64,000 nt of DNA from Aliivibrio salmonicida LFI1238 (GCF_000196495.1 NC_011312.1:2666001-2730000), one strand, 5' to 3'; positions 1 to 8,932 are shown, counted from the stretch's first letter. Translations and numbers: made by a program. Notes: a model not told the origin generated them from the sequence alone.

Positions 1-57
1 AAAATCGACAAAATCACGATGAAGATAAATGGTGGAAACATCAGTAAATACATTCAT
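1..57 (-). CDS. tnpB: IS66-family accessory protein TnpB (Orf2), N-terminal fragment
   Basis: Nineteen codons are visible, starting at the ATG at 57-55 and open to the window edge. The peptide contains the motif IYLHRDFVDF, which matches the conserved start of IS66 Orf2 proteins. The start codon overlaps the tnpA stop as ATGA, which suggests translational coupling. The gene is partial only because the window ends. Orf2 is needed for transposition of IS66 elements, but its biochemical role is not firmly established. Confidence 0.8.
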   Translation of the reverse strand, partial: MNVFTDVSTIYLHRDFVDF

Positions 58-365
58 GATTGATACCCTTTTAATAAGAGTCCTATCCAGTGAGGTTCAG
101 TAGCTGGCAATGTTAATCGCAATTTTCCGATAGAAAGTTGAATATCTGGTAATTGTGGAGTGGCGATGATAGTTGATGTTAACGCTTCTACTTTCAAGAA
201 AGTAGAAGCGTTAATCTTTTGTTTCCATCGTGCTTTACGTGCACTAAATGTCTTTGGCAGAATATTATGGTTACGACAAAATTCAGCGGCACTAAGCTTG
301 CTAGATTGCTGAGATTCAAATAGAGCGTGCCATTGCTCTGGTGTTCTCTTTTTATCTTTTTGCAT
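54..365 (-). CDS. tnpA: IS66-family accessory protein TnpA (Orf1)
   Basis: A 103-residue protein with the N-terminal pattern of IS66 Orf1 proteins: a helix-turn-helix-like segment (EQWHALFESQQSSKLSAAEFC, residues about 10-30) followed by a basic stretch (ARKARWKQK). It lies 81 bp inside the terminal inverted repeat and overlaps tnpB by an ATGA junction. Together these establish the IS66 order tnpA-tnpB. It appears intact. Orf1 is thought to assist the DDE transposase, probably by binding DNA; that role is inferred from the family. Confidence 0.8.
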   Translation of the reverse strand: MQKDKKRTPEQWHALFESQQSSKLSAAEFCRNHNILPKTFSARKARWKQKINASTFLKVEALTSTIIATPQLPDIQLSIGKLRLTLPATEPHWIGLLLKGYQS

Positions 366-432
366 AATTACGTTCTCGTTAAATGAAAGATCGTAAGATA
401 CGCATAATGAATTTTATTTGTTAGGTGTAGTT

Positions 433-446
433 CCCCGCACGCTTAC
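433..446. repeat. IS66 terminal inverted repeat (right end)
   Basis: On the plus strand ccccgcacgcttac ends at 446. Its complement GTAAGCGTGCGGGG is the characteristic IS66-type terminus. The partner repeat is outside the window. Confidence 0.75.
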
Positions 447-485
447 ATCTGATCTATTCAATAATTAAAAAGAAATCAACACAAT

Positions 486-527
486 AAAAAAGCCCTTTAA
501 TCACTGACGATAGGGATTAAAGGGCTT
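486..527 (-). terminator. Rho-independent terminator after pdxY
   Basis: A long inverted repeat (AAAGCCCTTTAATC / GATTAAAGGGCTTT) is followed on the minus strand by a T-run (plus-strand A-run 486-490). It lies 32 bp past the pdxY stop and ends the cadBA-pdxY transcription block. Confidence 0.85.
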
Positions 528-558
528 TGCATTTTCTATTCATTGTGAATATAACGGA

Positions 559-1428
559 TTACGCTACTTTCGTCGCTTTTACCGTAATATTTGGCGCATT
601 AAATTGTTCTTGTGAGGCAATAAGCTGTAGCTCATACGCACCTTGTTTGAAGGTTTCTTTCATCACAGAATCAACCGCTGCATTGGTACGTTCAAACGCA
701 TCAATTGGAGAGCAACCCGCAATTAAGTTAGCCAGCATTACGCCACTGATTAAATCTCCAGCCCCTACTGGCTGACGCTTTGCATCAAAGTCATATAAAG
801 GACGAGAAATATGGTAACTGCCGTCTTTGGTGGTTAATAGCATTTCAAAACGATCTTTTTTAATTCCCGCACGACTTAAGTGTTTTACCACTACCATCTT
901 AACGCCTTTTTCAAGCAGTTGATTATTTGCTTCAATCACTTGCTCTAAGGTATTAATAGTCATGCCAGATAAACTTTCTAATTCAAGTAAATTTGGCGCA
1001 ATAATATCCGCTGATGCTAACGCAGATTCTTTAAAAAACACTTCCACTTCTGGGGCAACGATGCACCCCTTCTCAGGATGTCCCATCACAGGATCGCAGA
1101 AGTAAATCGCGTTTGAGTTGTCTTGTTTGATTTTTTTAACAGCCGTAATAATTTCTTGGCCTTGTGCTGCTGATCCTAAGTAACCACTTAATACGGCATC
1201 ACAGACTTTTGTTGCTTCAATTGCTGATAGACCATCAACTAATTCTGAAATATGGCCCGCAGGCATAGCAATGCCTTTCCAGCCTTGTAAGTATTGTGTG
1301 TGATTTGAAAACTGTACCGTGTTAATTGGCCACACTTCCATTCCCATTCTTCGCATTGGAAAAACCGCTGCACTGTTGCCTGCACAACCAAATACCACAT
1401 GAGACTGAATGGAAAGAATACGTTTCAT
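559..1428 (-). CDS. pdxY: Pyridoxal kinase PdxY
   Basis: A 289-residue ribokinase-fold vitamin B6 kinase (E. coli PdxY has 287) that phosphorylates pyridoxal to PLP in the cytosolic salvage pathway. Family motifs seen are the N-terminal IQSHVVFGCAGNSA, the central CDPVMGHPEKG and the C-terminal anion-hole/catalytic motif GAGDLISG with its Asp. The gene follows cadA on the same strand with a 76 bp gap that holds only a small hairpin without a U-tract. Co-transcription with cadBA is therefore likely, and a strong terminator follows. Lysine decarboxylase needs PLP, so the placement makes functional sense, although the operon is inferred. PdxK is the main alternative, but the sequence fits PdxY better. 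Confidence 0.92.
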   Translation of the reverse strand: MKRILSIQSHVVFGCAGNSAAVFPMRRMGMEVWPINTVQFSNHTQYLQGWKGIAMPAGHISELVDGLSAIEATKVCDAVLSGYLGSAAQGQEIITAVKKIKQDNSNAIYFCDPVMGHPEKGCIVAPEVEVFFKESALASADIIAPNLLELESLSGMTINTLEQVIEANNQLLEKGVKMVVVKHLSRAGIKKDRFEMLLTTKDGSYHISRPLYDFDAKRQPVGAGDLISGVMLANLIAGCSPIDAFERTNAAVDSVMKETFKQGAYELQLIASQEQFNAPNITVKATKVA

Positions 1429-1504
1429 AACATCACCATAATTTAAAATAGAGTAAGGGCTTCCGTGCCCTAAAATAAACGATAATCCTTTAAAACCCTA
1501 GGGC

Positions 1505-3643
1505 TTAATCTTCTTTTAATACTTTCACTGTGTAACTGCCATCTTTTTGAGCATATACACCGTGAATATCCGTTTCAAAACCTGGGTAATGAGCGCCGAT
1601 TGCACATAGCATCTCTAAGAAATCAAGTACTGGACGAGATTCTGTTGTTACCATTTCACCAGGAAGTACTAGTGGAACACCTGGAGGATAAGGAAGGATC
1701 ATATTGGCACTTACGCGACCAACCATTTCTTCCAGTTTCACTTCTTCCACATTGCCGCGTAGCTCTTCTTGCCATGCTGCGTGTGGCGTTACTTTTAGTT
1801 CAGGTAATACATCAAACGCTTTGAACATCAATTCTGGTAAACGGTATTGACGAGTAAGATCGTGAATGCCTTGTGCCAGTTCTTGAATGCGCATGCCTTC
1901 GTAGAAGCTTGGATCTTCGTTGTACAGTGAAGGTAAGAAGTTTTTCACTGTTAAGTTTAGATCATAGCCACGTTTAAAGTCAGTTAACGCACGCAGTAAT
2001 TGCATTGCTTTTGATTTATCAATACCGATAGAGAACAAGAATAATAGGTTATATGGACCTGTTTTCTCTACTACAATACCGTGTTCATCTAAGTATTTAG
2101 CAACGATAGAAGCAGGGATACCTGTTTCACTCATTTCGCTATTTTCGTTCATTCCTGGAGTTAATAGCGTTACTTTGATTGGATCAAGGTACATGTGGTC
2201 ATCATCGATGTCTTTAAAACCATGCCATGTATCTTTAGGATCCAGTTTCCAACATTCTGTTGTATCGATATTTTCTGGTTGCCATACATCGAAGAACCAG
2301 CTGTCACTTTCACTTTCTAGACGTTTGATCTCTTTACGGAAACGAATCGCACGGTCAATAGAGTCTTGGATCAGTTTCTTACCTGTATTACCGCGCATCA
2401 TCGCCGCAGCAATTTCTGTTGATGCAACAATACCGTATTGAGGTGATGTTGATGTGTGCATCATGAAGGCTTCGTTGAAAGATTCTTTATCAAACTCACC
2501 TTTCACGTGGATCATTGATGCTTGAGAGAACGCAGCCAATAATTTATGAGTTGATTGTGTTTCATAGAACACTTTACCCGGCATCGCTTCACCACTCATA
2601 CCACATTTACCTTCGTAAATAGAGTTGAAGTTAGTGTAAGGAACCCAAGCACTGTCGAAGTGGATGAATTTAGTGTCTAGCGTTTCTTTGATGTATTGAG
2701 TGTTATACAACAAGCCATCGTAAGTAGAGTTAGTAATAACCGCATAACCAGGCATAGTTGCGTTTGGTGTTGCTGCTACTTTTGCTTCAATCACTTCACG
2801 AGTGAATTCACTTTGAGGAATGCCACCTAAAATACCGTAAGCGTTACGCGTTGGACGGAAATAGATAGGGGTTACATCACTCATCATCATCATGTGAGTC
2901 AAAGATTTGTGACAGTTACGGTCAACAAGTACTGTGCTGCCTGCTGGTGCAGAAAACATACCTACAATTTTATTTGAAGTAGACGTACCGTTCGTTACGA
3001 TGTAAGAGCTGTCTGCATTAAACGTGCGAGCAATATACTCTTCTGCTTCTTTATGAGGACCAGAGTGATCAAGCAATGAACCTAGTTCAGGCATTGAAAT
3101 TGAGACATCCGCTTTAAATGCGTTTGGACCGTAGAAATCATAGAAGATGCTGCCTGCTGGACTTTTTTGGAAAGCAGTACCGCCCATGTGACCCGGAGTA
3201 CAGAACGTATATTTACCTTCTTCTACATATTTGAATAGTGCCTTAGTAAAAGGAGGCATGATTTGATCTATGTATTCTTCAGTCGCTTGATTAATTTTCA
3301 GAGCGATATCATCGGCCATGCCTAATGCATATTCGAAGAAATGAAGATTTAGACGTAAATCCGTTAATGAAATATCTAACGTTGAATGTTGGTTTGCAAA
3401 GGCATACAAAGGCAATTTTTCATTCAAGACATTAATTTCAGTACATAAGTCTAATGAGTATTTATCCCAGTCAAATAACACACCACAAATACGTGGGTTC
3501 ATTTCAACCATTTTATACAAATCTTGTGCGTCTACTGGGTAAACAACTTTGTAGCCTGCTTTTTCTAAAGAAGCATGAAGTTCGCGAACTGGCTCTTCTT
3601 TAAAGAAAACACCTGAGTGGTTTAGGATAGCAAAAATATTCAT
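1505..3643 (-). CDS. cadA: Inducible lysine decarboxylase CadA
   Basis: A 712-residue PLP-dependent fold-type I decarboxylase (E. coli CadA 715) that converts L-lysine to cadaverine and CO2, consuming a proton during acid stress. It has an N-terminal flavodoxin-like wing domain (about 1-130), a PLP-binding core containing TFCTPGHMGG, and the Schiff-base lysine in STHKLLAAF at residue 367. The C-terminal domain ends in TVKVLKED. Similarity runs along the whole length to CadA and is weaker to ornithine (SpeF/SpeC) or arginine (AdiA) decarboxylases. It lies downstream of cadB with a strong hairpin between them, and pdxY follows. Regulation by CadC is inferred from the nearby cadC gene. Confidence 0.96.
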   Translation of the reverse strand: MNIFAILNHSGVFFKEEPVRELHASLEKAGYKVVYPVDAQDLYKMVEMNPRICGVLFDWDKYSLDLCTEINVLNEKLPLYAFANQHSTLDISLTDLRLNLHFFEYALGMADDIALKINQATEEYIDQIMPPFTKALFKYVEEGKYTFCTPGHMGGTAFQKSPAGSIFYDFYGPNAFKADVSISMPELGSLLDHSGPHKEAEEYIARTFNADSSYIVTNGTSTSNKIVGMFSAPAGSTVLVDRNCHKSLTHMMMMSDVTPIYFRPTRNAYGILGGIPQSEFTREVIEAKVAATPNATMPGYAVITNSTYDGLLYNTQYIKETLDTKFIHFDSAWVPYTNFNSIYEGKCGMSGEAMPGKVFYETQSTHKLLAAFSQASMIHVKGEFDKESFNEAFMMHTSTSPQYGIVASTEIAAAMMRGNTGKKLIQDSIDRAIRFRKEIKRLESESDSWFFDVWQPENIDTTECWKLDPKDTWHGFKDIDDDHMYLDPIKVTLLTPGMNENSEMSETGIPASIVAKYLDEHGIVVEKTGPYNLLFLFSIGIDKSKAMQLLRALTDFKRGYDLNLTVKNFLPSLYNEDPSFYEGMRIQELAQGIHDLTRQYRLPELMFKAFDVLPELKVTPHAAWQEELRGNVEEVKLEEMVGRVSANMILPYPPGVPLVLPGEMVTTESRPVLDFLEMLCAIGAHYPGFETDIHGVYAQKDGSYTVKVLKED

Positions 3644-3667
3644 TTTATATCTCCAAGACGAAACAAG

Positions 3668-3707
3668 GCGCTCCCCATCTTTTTGATGGTGAGGTAGTGG
3701 AGCGCCA
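3668..3707 (-). other. Intercistronic hairpin between cadB and cadA
   Basis: GGCGCTCC at 3668-3675 pairs with GGAGCGCC at 3700-3707, enclosing a second stem CCATC-ttttt-GATGG. No T-run follows, so it is more likely an mRNA-stability, processing or partial-attenuation element that sets the cadB:cadA ratio than a full terminator. Confidence 0.6.
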
Positions 3708-3761
3708 GGGGGTAAACTTACTAAGTTGGTAGCGTTAAGTGTTTACGCTATCGTGTGATAA

Positions 3762-5099
3762 TTAATGGGCAGCAGCTTCAGTGCTTATGTGTTGCTCGGC
3801 TTGTTTCAAGCCCATTTTTTTTGCGTAGAACATAAGGATAACCAGTGACACGATAAAGGTTGCAGTCAGTGTTGCACCTTCTGCACCAGCAAGCGCAATC
3901 ATACAGAACACACAAGCCACGCCAGAGAACATCATCGTAAAGCCACTACGAGTAGTCATACCTTCAAAGCGAATTAAGTTAATGCTTGAGTAGAAGTAAG
4001 GAAGCATTGTTAGTAGTACGGCATCTGTTGTTAGCTGATTAAATAAGTCAGCAGTATGAGCAGATTGAGAACTGAACGCAGTAAGTACAATCATTAGCGC
4101 TGTCATTTTTAACGATGCTAAGATAAGCCCTTTTTTCGCTACGCCATTTTTATCAGTTTCGCCATAGATTTTAGGGAAGTTGCCATCGTTAGCAGCACGT
4201 TTACCGGCCTCACCAACCAACATCATCCAAGAACCAAGAGAAGTGAAACACGCAAGTGCAGTAAATGCAGAAACGAATGGAGCAGACCAGCTACCGAAGA
4301 TTTCTGTTGTTGCCAGTGCGAAAGGTGCACTTGATGCAGCGACTTCAGACGCCGGGAACATACCACCAATAACTTGAGTAGATAGGATATAAATAATACC
4401 CGCAATCGCTGTACCCAACATGGTTGCTAGAGGAACCGTGCGTTTTGGATTTTTTACCATACCAGATGATACAGCGGCTGATTCAACACCAACAAATGAC
4501 CATAAACAAATCAATACCGCACTGATAACAGCATGGCTGTTTGTGCCTGATGATACGTTCCAGTTTTGGTTGTAAATGGCCATATCAAAATGCCCCCAAC
4601 CAGCAACAGCGGTACCAACAACTGGAATAAGGATAAGCCCGAGACCTAGAGTACAAAGACGACTAACCCAGCTACCACCGAGTAAGTTTACAAAGGTAAA
4701 TATCCATACAGACGCAACCGTTGCTATTGCAGCAGGGATTGGATGACTTAAAGCTGGGAAGAAAACAGATAAATAAGACACACCAGTAATGGCGATGGCT
4801 AAGTTACCAATCCAGTTTGCGTGGTAGTAAAGAACCCCAGTTTGGAAACCAAACACAGGAGCAACTTCACCAGCGTAAGCGATTGGACCACCTTCTTGTG
4901 GGTTCTTTGTTGCTAAGCGAGCAAAAACAAATGCCAAACTCAACGCACCAACTAAACAAATGATCCAACTAAAAATTGAAATTGAGCCAACAGCTGCTAA
5001 TGAAGAAGGTAATAGTGCAATACCGCTCCCCATCATGTTGCCGGCAACAACGCCAGTACAGGCAATTAAGCCAATTTTTTTGGTATTCGATTCCATCAT
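3762..5099 (-). CDS. cadB: Cadaverine/lysine antiporter CadB
   Basis: A 445-residue, roughly 12-helix inner-membrane transporter of the APC basic amino-acid/polyamine antiporter family (E. coli CadB 444). It exchanges external lysine for internal cadaverine, working with CadA to raise cytoplasmic and external pH. Seen motifs include ACTGVVAGNMMGSGIALLP near the N-terminus, NPQEGGPIAYAGE, and the conserved FVGVESAAVSSGMVKNPKRTVP loop region. The start at 5099 has a good ribosome site (CTGGAG). It is the first gene of cadBA-pdxY. PotE and ArcD-type antiporters are the alternatives, but the match to CadB is clearly better. Confidence 0.95.
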   Translation of the reverse strand: MMESNTKKIGLIACTGVVAGNMMGSGIALLPSSLAAVGSISIFSWIICLVGALSLAFVFARLATKNPQEGGPIAYAGEVAPVFGFQTGVLYYHANWIGNLAIAITGVSYLSVFFPALSHPIPAAIATVASVWIFTFVNLLGGSWVSRLCTLGLGLILIPVVGTAVAGWGHFDMAIYNQNWNVSSGTNSHAVISAVLICLWSFVGVESAAVSSGMVKNPKRTVPLATMLGTAIAGIIYILSTQVIGGMFPASEVAASSAPFALATTEIFGSWSAPFVSAFTALACFTSLGSWMMLVGEAGKRAANDGNFPKIYGETDKNGVAKKGLILASLKMTALMIVLTAFSSQSAHTADLFNQLTTDAVLLTMLPYFYSSINLIRFEGMTTRSGFTMMFSGVACVFCMIALAGAEGATLTATFIVSLVILMFYAKKMGLKQAEQHISTEAAAH

Positions 5100-5756
5100 A
5101 TCTCCAGGGATTATCGAATGGGCCTTTTTTCGTGCCCGTTATACTTAAATGTTCATTAAAAAGGGGAGACATTATTTAAACCAAATTATAAAAACTCATT
5201 TGGGTATAAGAACAACATCTCGCTGTAATGTTGAGATGAAGATTACGCCCAAAGACAATAAAAAAAATCAGGATAAAATTATCAATAAAATAATGATGAA
5301 AACATAAGGAAGTTTATCTTTTTACATAAACACAAAAACCATTATAAGCACTTGTAATCAACAACTTACTTAATGGTTATTTATATTTAATTTGAGTTTT
5401 ATAAAAAATATAAATTCATCAAGAATGATAATGTTCTGATATAAGGAAGATACGAAAGGAGTAAGTAGAGAGACAGCGGATTAAACAGTACCCATATAAA
5501 AACAAGGTGTTAATTAACGACGAAATACAAACGTTTTTTTGTAAATCTTTAACCTCAATAGTAAAAAAAGATGGGTGTATTGTTTCATTATTATTGACTA
5601 AACAAAGCTCCCTACACTATATTAATCGCCGCGAATCCTTAGCAAACGATATTTTATACAATTCTATAACAAAGTTACTTATATTTCTTAAAGAGTGGCT
5701 TTTGCTCCCCTTTAATTCAGGAAAGATAAATTAACGATTAATAATAAGGAAATTTC
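5100..5756. promoter_or_regulatory. cadB / AGCS-symporter divergent intergenic region
   Basis: This 657 bp very AT-rich gap separates the divergent cadB and symporter genes. It should carry the CadC-dependent cadBA promoter. I see nested inverted repeats on the cadB side: CAACAT (5213-5218) with ATGTTG (5228-5233), and CATCTC (5216-5221) with GAGATG (5233-5238). These could be an operator or alternative RNA stems. No convincing gene is present; the 75-codon ORF at 5507-5734 lacks a clear ribosome site and a recognisable sequence. Confidence 0.45.
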
Positions 5757-7226
5757 ATGACAAGCACAGATTCAACGCTAATTGAGTCAATGAACGAGGC
5801 ATTAATGTCTGTCATTGGCACTATCAACGGCATTCTTTGGGGACAAGTTCTCGTCTATCTTCTGGTTGGTGTTGGTGTTTACTTCACACTACGTCTTGGT
5901 TTCATTCAAATACGTCAACTTGGTCATTCAATTCAAATTCTACGTAACGACAAAGAAGTCGAAAACGGCATCAGCTCTTATCAAGTATTTTGTACCTCTA
6001 TGGCAGCTCGCGTGGGAACGGGTAACATGGCAGGTGTGGCAGTGGCATTAACCGTTGGTGGCCCTGGTGCTATCTTCTGGATGTGGCTTATCGCTTTATT
6101 TGGAATGGCAACCGCATTCATCGAATCAACTCTCGCTCAAGTCTACAAAGTAAAAGATGTTGATGGTCAATACCGTGGCGGCCCAGCATACTACATGGAA
6201 AAAGGTCTAGGCCAACGCTGGATGGGGTCACTTTTCTCTATCTTTTTAATCATCGCTTTTGGTTTAGTCTTCAATGCTGTTCAAGCAAACACCATTACCG
6301 ATGCTCTTAGTCATTCATTTGGTTTTGATAAAACGATCATGGGTGTGGTTATCGTAGCGGTATCTGCGTTCTTCATCATGGGCGGCTTACGTCGTGTTGC
6401 AACGGCATCATCAAAAATCGTACCCGTAATGGCGGTTGGTTACCTTGCGATTGCATTAATCGTTGTGGTAATGAACATCACTGAAGTTCCAGCGGTATTA
6501 ACGCTTATCGTTAAGAGTGCATTCGGTTGGCAAGAAGCCGCGGCAGGTGGTGTTGCTTATACTATCGCGCAAGCTATGCAATCTGGTATTGCTCGTGGTT
6601 TATTCTCGAACGAAGCGGGGATGGGTTCAGCAGCGAACATCGCAGCAAGTGCAACGCCAAACCCTAACCACCCTGCATCACAAGGTTTTGTGCAAATGCT
6701 AGGTGTATTTGTTGATACGATTGTTATCTGTACGGCTTCTGCGGCGATGATTATGCTTTCTGGCGTAATGGATCAACCAAATGCAGCAACAGGTATCAGC
6801 CTTCTACAACAAGCGCTAACCAATGAGCTAGGTAGCTGGACAAGTTACTTCATGGCTCTTGCTATCTTATTGTTCTGCTTTACGTCTATCATTGCGAACT
6901 ACAGCTACGCTGAAACCAACGTAATGTTCTTAAACGGTAACTCTAAGAAAGGCCTATTTGGTTTCCGCCTATGTGTATTAGCAATGGTGATGTTTGGCTC
7001 AGTGGCTTCTTTACCTGTGGTATGGAACTTAGCTGACGCATCAATGGGCATGATGGCATTAATCAATATTGTCGCGCTCATCTTTCTGTCTAAGTTGGCA
7101 ATTAACGTTATCAAAGATTACGAAACGCAATTAAAAGCAGGTAAAATACCTGAATTTGATCGCACTAAGTTTCCTCAACTGGATAACGTCGACACAGCAT
7201 GGCATCCAGAGAAAAAGAAAGTGTAA
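5757..7226 (+). CDS. Sodium:alanine symporter family (AGCS) protein
   Basis: A 489-residue multi-pass inner-membrane protein of the alanine or glycine:cation symporter family, which imports alanine/glycine with Na+ or H+. It carries the family signatures ARVGTGNMAGVAVALTVGGPG, FWMWLIALFGM and SNEAGMGSAANIAASA. The ribosome site is aaggaaat before the ATG. It sits between cadBA and cadC, and a bidirectional terminator separates it from cadC. Its substrate cannot be fixed from sequence, but the location suggests a link to amino-acid use in acid conditions (inference). A closely similar paralogue begins the far right of the window on the minus strand (62705-64000). Confidence 0.9.
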   Translation: MTSTDSTLIESMNEALMSVIGTINGILWGQVLVYLLVGVGVYFTLRLGFIQIRQLGHSIQILRNDKEVENGISSYQVFCTSMAARVGTGNMAGVAVALTVGGPGAIFWMWLIALFGMATAFIESTLAQVYKVKDVDGQYRGGPAYYMEKGLGQRWMGSLFSIFLIIAFGLVFNAVQANTITDALSHSFGFDKTIMGVVIVAVSAFFIMGGLRRVATASSKIVPVMAVGYLAIALIVVVMNITEVPAVLTLIVKSAFGWQEAAAGGVAYTIAQAMQSGIARGLFSNEAGMGSAANIAASATPNPNHPASQGFVQMLGVFVDTIVICTASAAMIMLSGVMDQPNAATGISLLQQALTNELGSWTSYFMALAILLFCFTSIIANYSYAETNVMFLNGNSKKGLFGFRLCVLAMVMFGSVASLPVVWNLADASMGMMALINIVALIFLSKLAINVIKDYETQLKAGKIPEFDRTKFPQLDNVDTAWHPEKKKV

Positions 7227-7248
7227 ATACTTTATTCTCTCGTAAAAT

Positions 7249-7285
7249 AAAAAAGCCCATAGTCCTGAGTACTACGGGCTTTTTG
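7249..7285. terminator. Bidirectional terminator between AGCS symporter and cadC
   Basis: AAAGCCCATAGT pairs with ACTACGGGCTTT (one G-U), flanked by A-run and T-run, so it can serve both convergent genes. Confidence 0.85.
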
Positions 7286-7303
7286 TTATCCGTTATTTGT
7301 CAT

Positions 7304-8932
7304 TTACATTAAACGAACTTCACTTGGCTTTACGGCTCTATACATAAAATAAGCCACGGTTTCTAGATCACTGTAAAACGCTAAGTTCTCACTTAACATG
7401 TACGTTTCTAGAGACGTATCCATAAAGAACGCTCGACTATAAGCGTCCCCCGCTTTATCTAAATTCCCATTCAGCTCCGCAAGCTTTCCTTCAAGAATGT
7501 ATGAGAAAGCTGACTCTCTGCGCGCAAAAGCATGCGTAAGGTATTTTTGAGCCGCTTCTTTATCATCTTGTTTAATGGCATTCATTGCTAATGCTTCATA
7601 AATACGCGCAGGCCATATTTCATCTGTTGCAACCCCGTATTTGCCCACCAAATCTTGACTTAAATTATCAATTTTCATGGTGTTATCGCTCAATTCAAGC
7701 TCAGGGTTAAGTGCTGAAAATGCATTATAAGCAATATATAATTCAGCCAAAATATACCCATTATCAGGTTCTTCTGATGATATTTTCTCTAACAGTCGTA
7801 TGCCTTGCTCAAACAATCGAGGATCCGGTTGATTGATATAATGATTTGCTTGAATCAATACCTCTAGCAACCCTTCCTCTTTAGGTAAGCCAATCATTAA
7901 TTCGTCCATCTGTGCTTCAGAAACAGTAACACCCAGTGCGTTCATTAAATCAAAAGACGATTGACGTAAGACACGCTCAAGATTGGATGGCGTCATTCGA
8001 TATTGACGACTAAACAACACTTTATTGGATGTATTGCTGCGATACTCTACATCTAAATAGGTTTTATTTTGCTGCTCTTCAACACGTACATCCACCGCTT
8101 TCCCAGGTAAAATCCCAGTCGTAAAGGCGGTTTTATCTAATTGAACACGATAATTACCAACACTGGCTAAATCTGCCATTAATTTTTGGCTTATCCCATC
8201 AGCAAGAAATTCCGTTTCATCTTTTTGATTACGGCTTGCATGAAACGTAAATTCGATTAAATCGATATCGATCGCTTTTGTAATGTGTGTACTGGTGTGT
8301 TGATACGTTGTCGACATAATTACTGCTATTAAAATACAAACAAGAAAAGCATCAAAAGCGAGTAGTTTCCAACGATGGAAAGAGTTAAAGCTTGCCCCCT
8401 GTTTATTTTTTTCTTTTTCAACATCTTTCGATATTGTCGTGATAGCACGGGTTAGTGGGCCTGATGGAAAAGAAAGATCATGCTCTGTTGTTGTTACTTT
8501 CTCATCAACAAGCTCGTGAGCTGCATGCCCTGATTCTGCATAATTTAACGCTGAAGAGATTACCGTTTTAGAATAGTCACAAGGTTTCCAAAACTCTGTC
8601 TCTTCAAAATTAACGAGTTGAGTGTCAGCAACAAGCTTATAACCACGTTTTGGCACGGTCACAAGGTATCTCGCGTTATCTAAACGCCCATCTCTTAATA
8701 TCTTGCGTAATTCAAAAATAGATTGAGTGACAACTTGATCAGTGACGAACGCACCATCCCAAACATGTTGTATTAATTCATCACGGCAAAATACTTCACC
8801 GGAATGTTGGGCTAAAAAACGAAGCAAATTAACTAAACGAGGTTCAACCGAGACTTCCCTATCTTGGCGATATAATTTATTTTCTTCAATGACGAGAGTC
8901 CAGTCATTAATTTGAAAACATAATCCGACCAT
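7304..8932 (-). CDS. cadC: Acid/lysine-responsive transcriptional activator CadC
   Basis: A 542-residue ToxR-like one-component membrane activator. Residues about 1-100 form an OmpR-type winged-helix DNA-binding domain (ending PKRGYKLVA). A linker follows, then one transmembrane helix at about 186-206, then a periplasmic domain of more than 300 residues. In E. coli CadC (512 residues) the periplasmic part senses low pH and cadaverine, and lysine is sensed through LysP; the protein activates cadBA. The nearby cadBA operon supports the assignment. Unusually, a symporter gene lies between cadC and cadBA. The periplasmic domain is more divergent than the DNA-binding domain, so the exact signals are inferred. 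Confidence 0.9.
   Translation of the reverse strand: MVGLCFQINDWTLVIEENKLYRQDREVSVEPRLVNLLRFLAQHSGEVFCRDELIQHVWDGAFVTDQVVTQSIFELRKILRDGRLDNARYLVTVPKRGYKLVADTQLVNFEETEFWKPCDYSKTVISSALNYAESGHAAHELVDEKVTTTEHDLSFPSGPLTRAITTISKDVEKEKNKQGASFNSFHRWKLLAFDAFLVCILIAVIMSTTYQHTSTHITKAIDIDLIEFTFHASRNQKDETEFLADGISQKLMADLASVGNYRVQLDKTAFTTGILPGKAVDVRVEEQQNKTYLDVEYRSNTSNKVLFSRQYRMTPSNLERVLRQSSFDLMNALGVTVSEAQMDELMIGLPKEEGLLEVLIQANHYINQPDPRLFEQGIRLLEKISSEEPDNGYILAELYIAYNAFSALNPELELSDNTMKIDNLSQDLVGKYGVATDEIWPARIYEALAMNAIKQDDKEAAQKYLTHAFARRESAFSYILEGKLAELNGNLDKAGDAYSRAFFMDTSLETYMLSENLAFYSDLETVAYFMYRAVKPSEVRLM

Larger units (their letters stand above)
1..446 (-). mobile_element. IS66-family insertion sequence, right end (left part outside window)
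   Basis: A typical IS66 terminal inverted repeat beginning GTAAGCGTGCGGGG is read on the minus strand inward from position 446. It is followed by tnpA and the start of tnpB, the usual IS66 order. The remainder, including the large DDE transposase, lies beyond the left edge. IS66 elements usually duplicate 8 bp of target, so 447-454 (atctgatc) would be one copy; the other copy is not visible. The element sits just beyond the terminator of pdxY and appears to disrupt nothing on this side. Confidence 0.85.

Noticed and set aside
1429..1504. Hairpin GGGC-ttccgt-GCCC between cadA and pdxY as a terminator
   Set aside because: The stem is short and no T-run follows on the minus strand.
5507..5734. 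75-codon ORF in the cadB upstream region
   Set aside because: No convincing ribosome site, no recognisable family, and it lies in AT-rich regulatory DNA.
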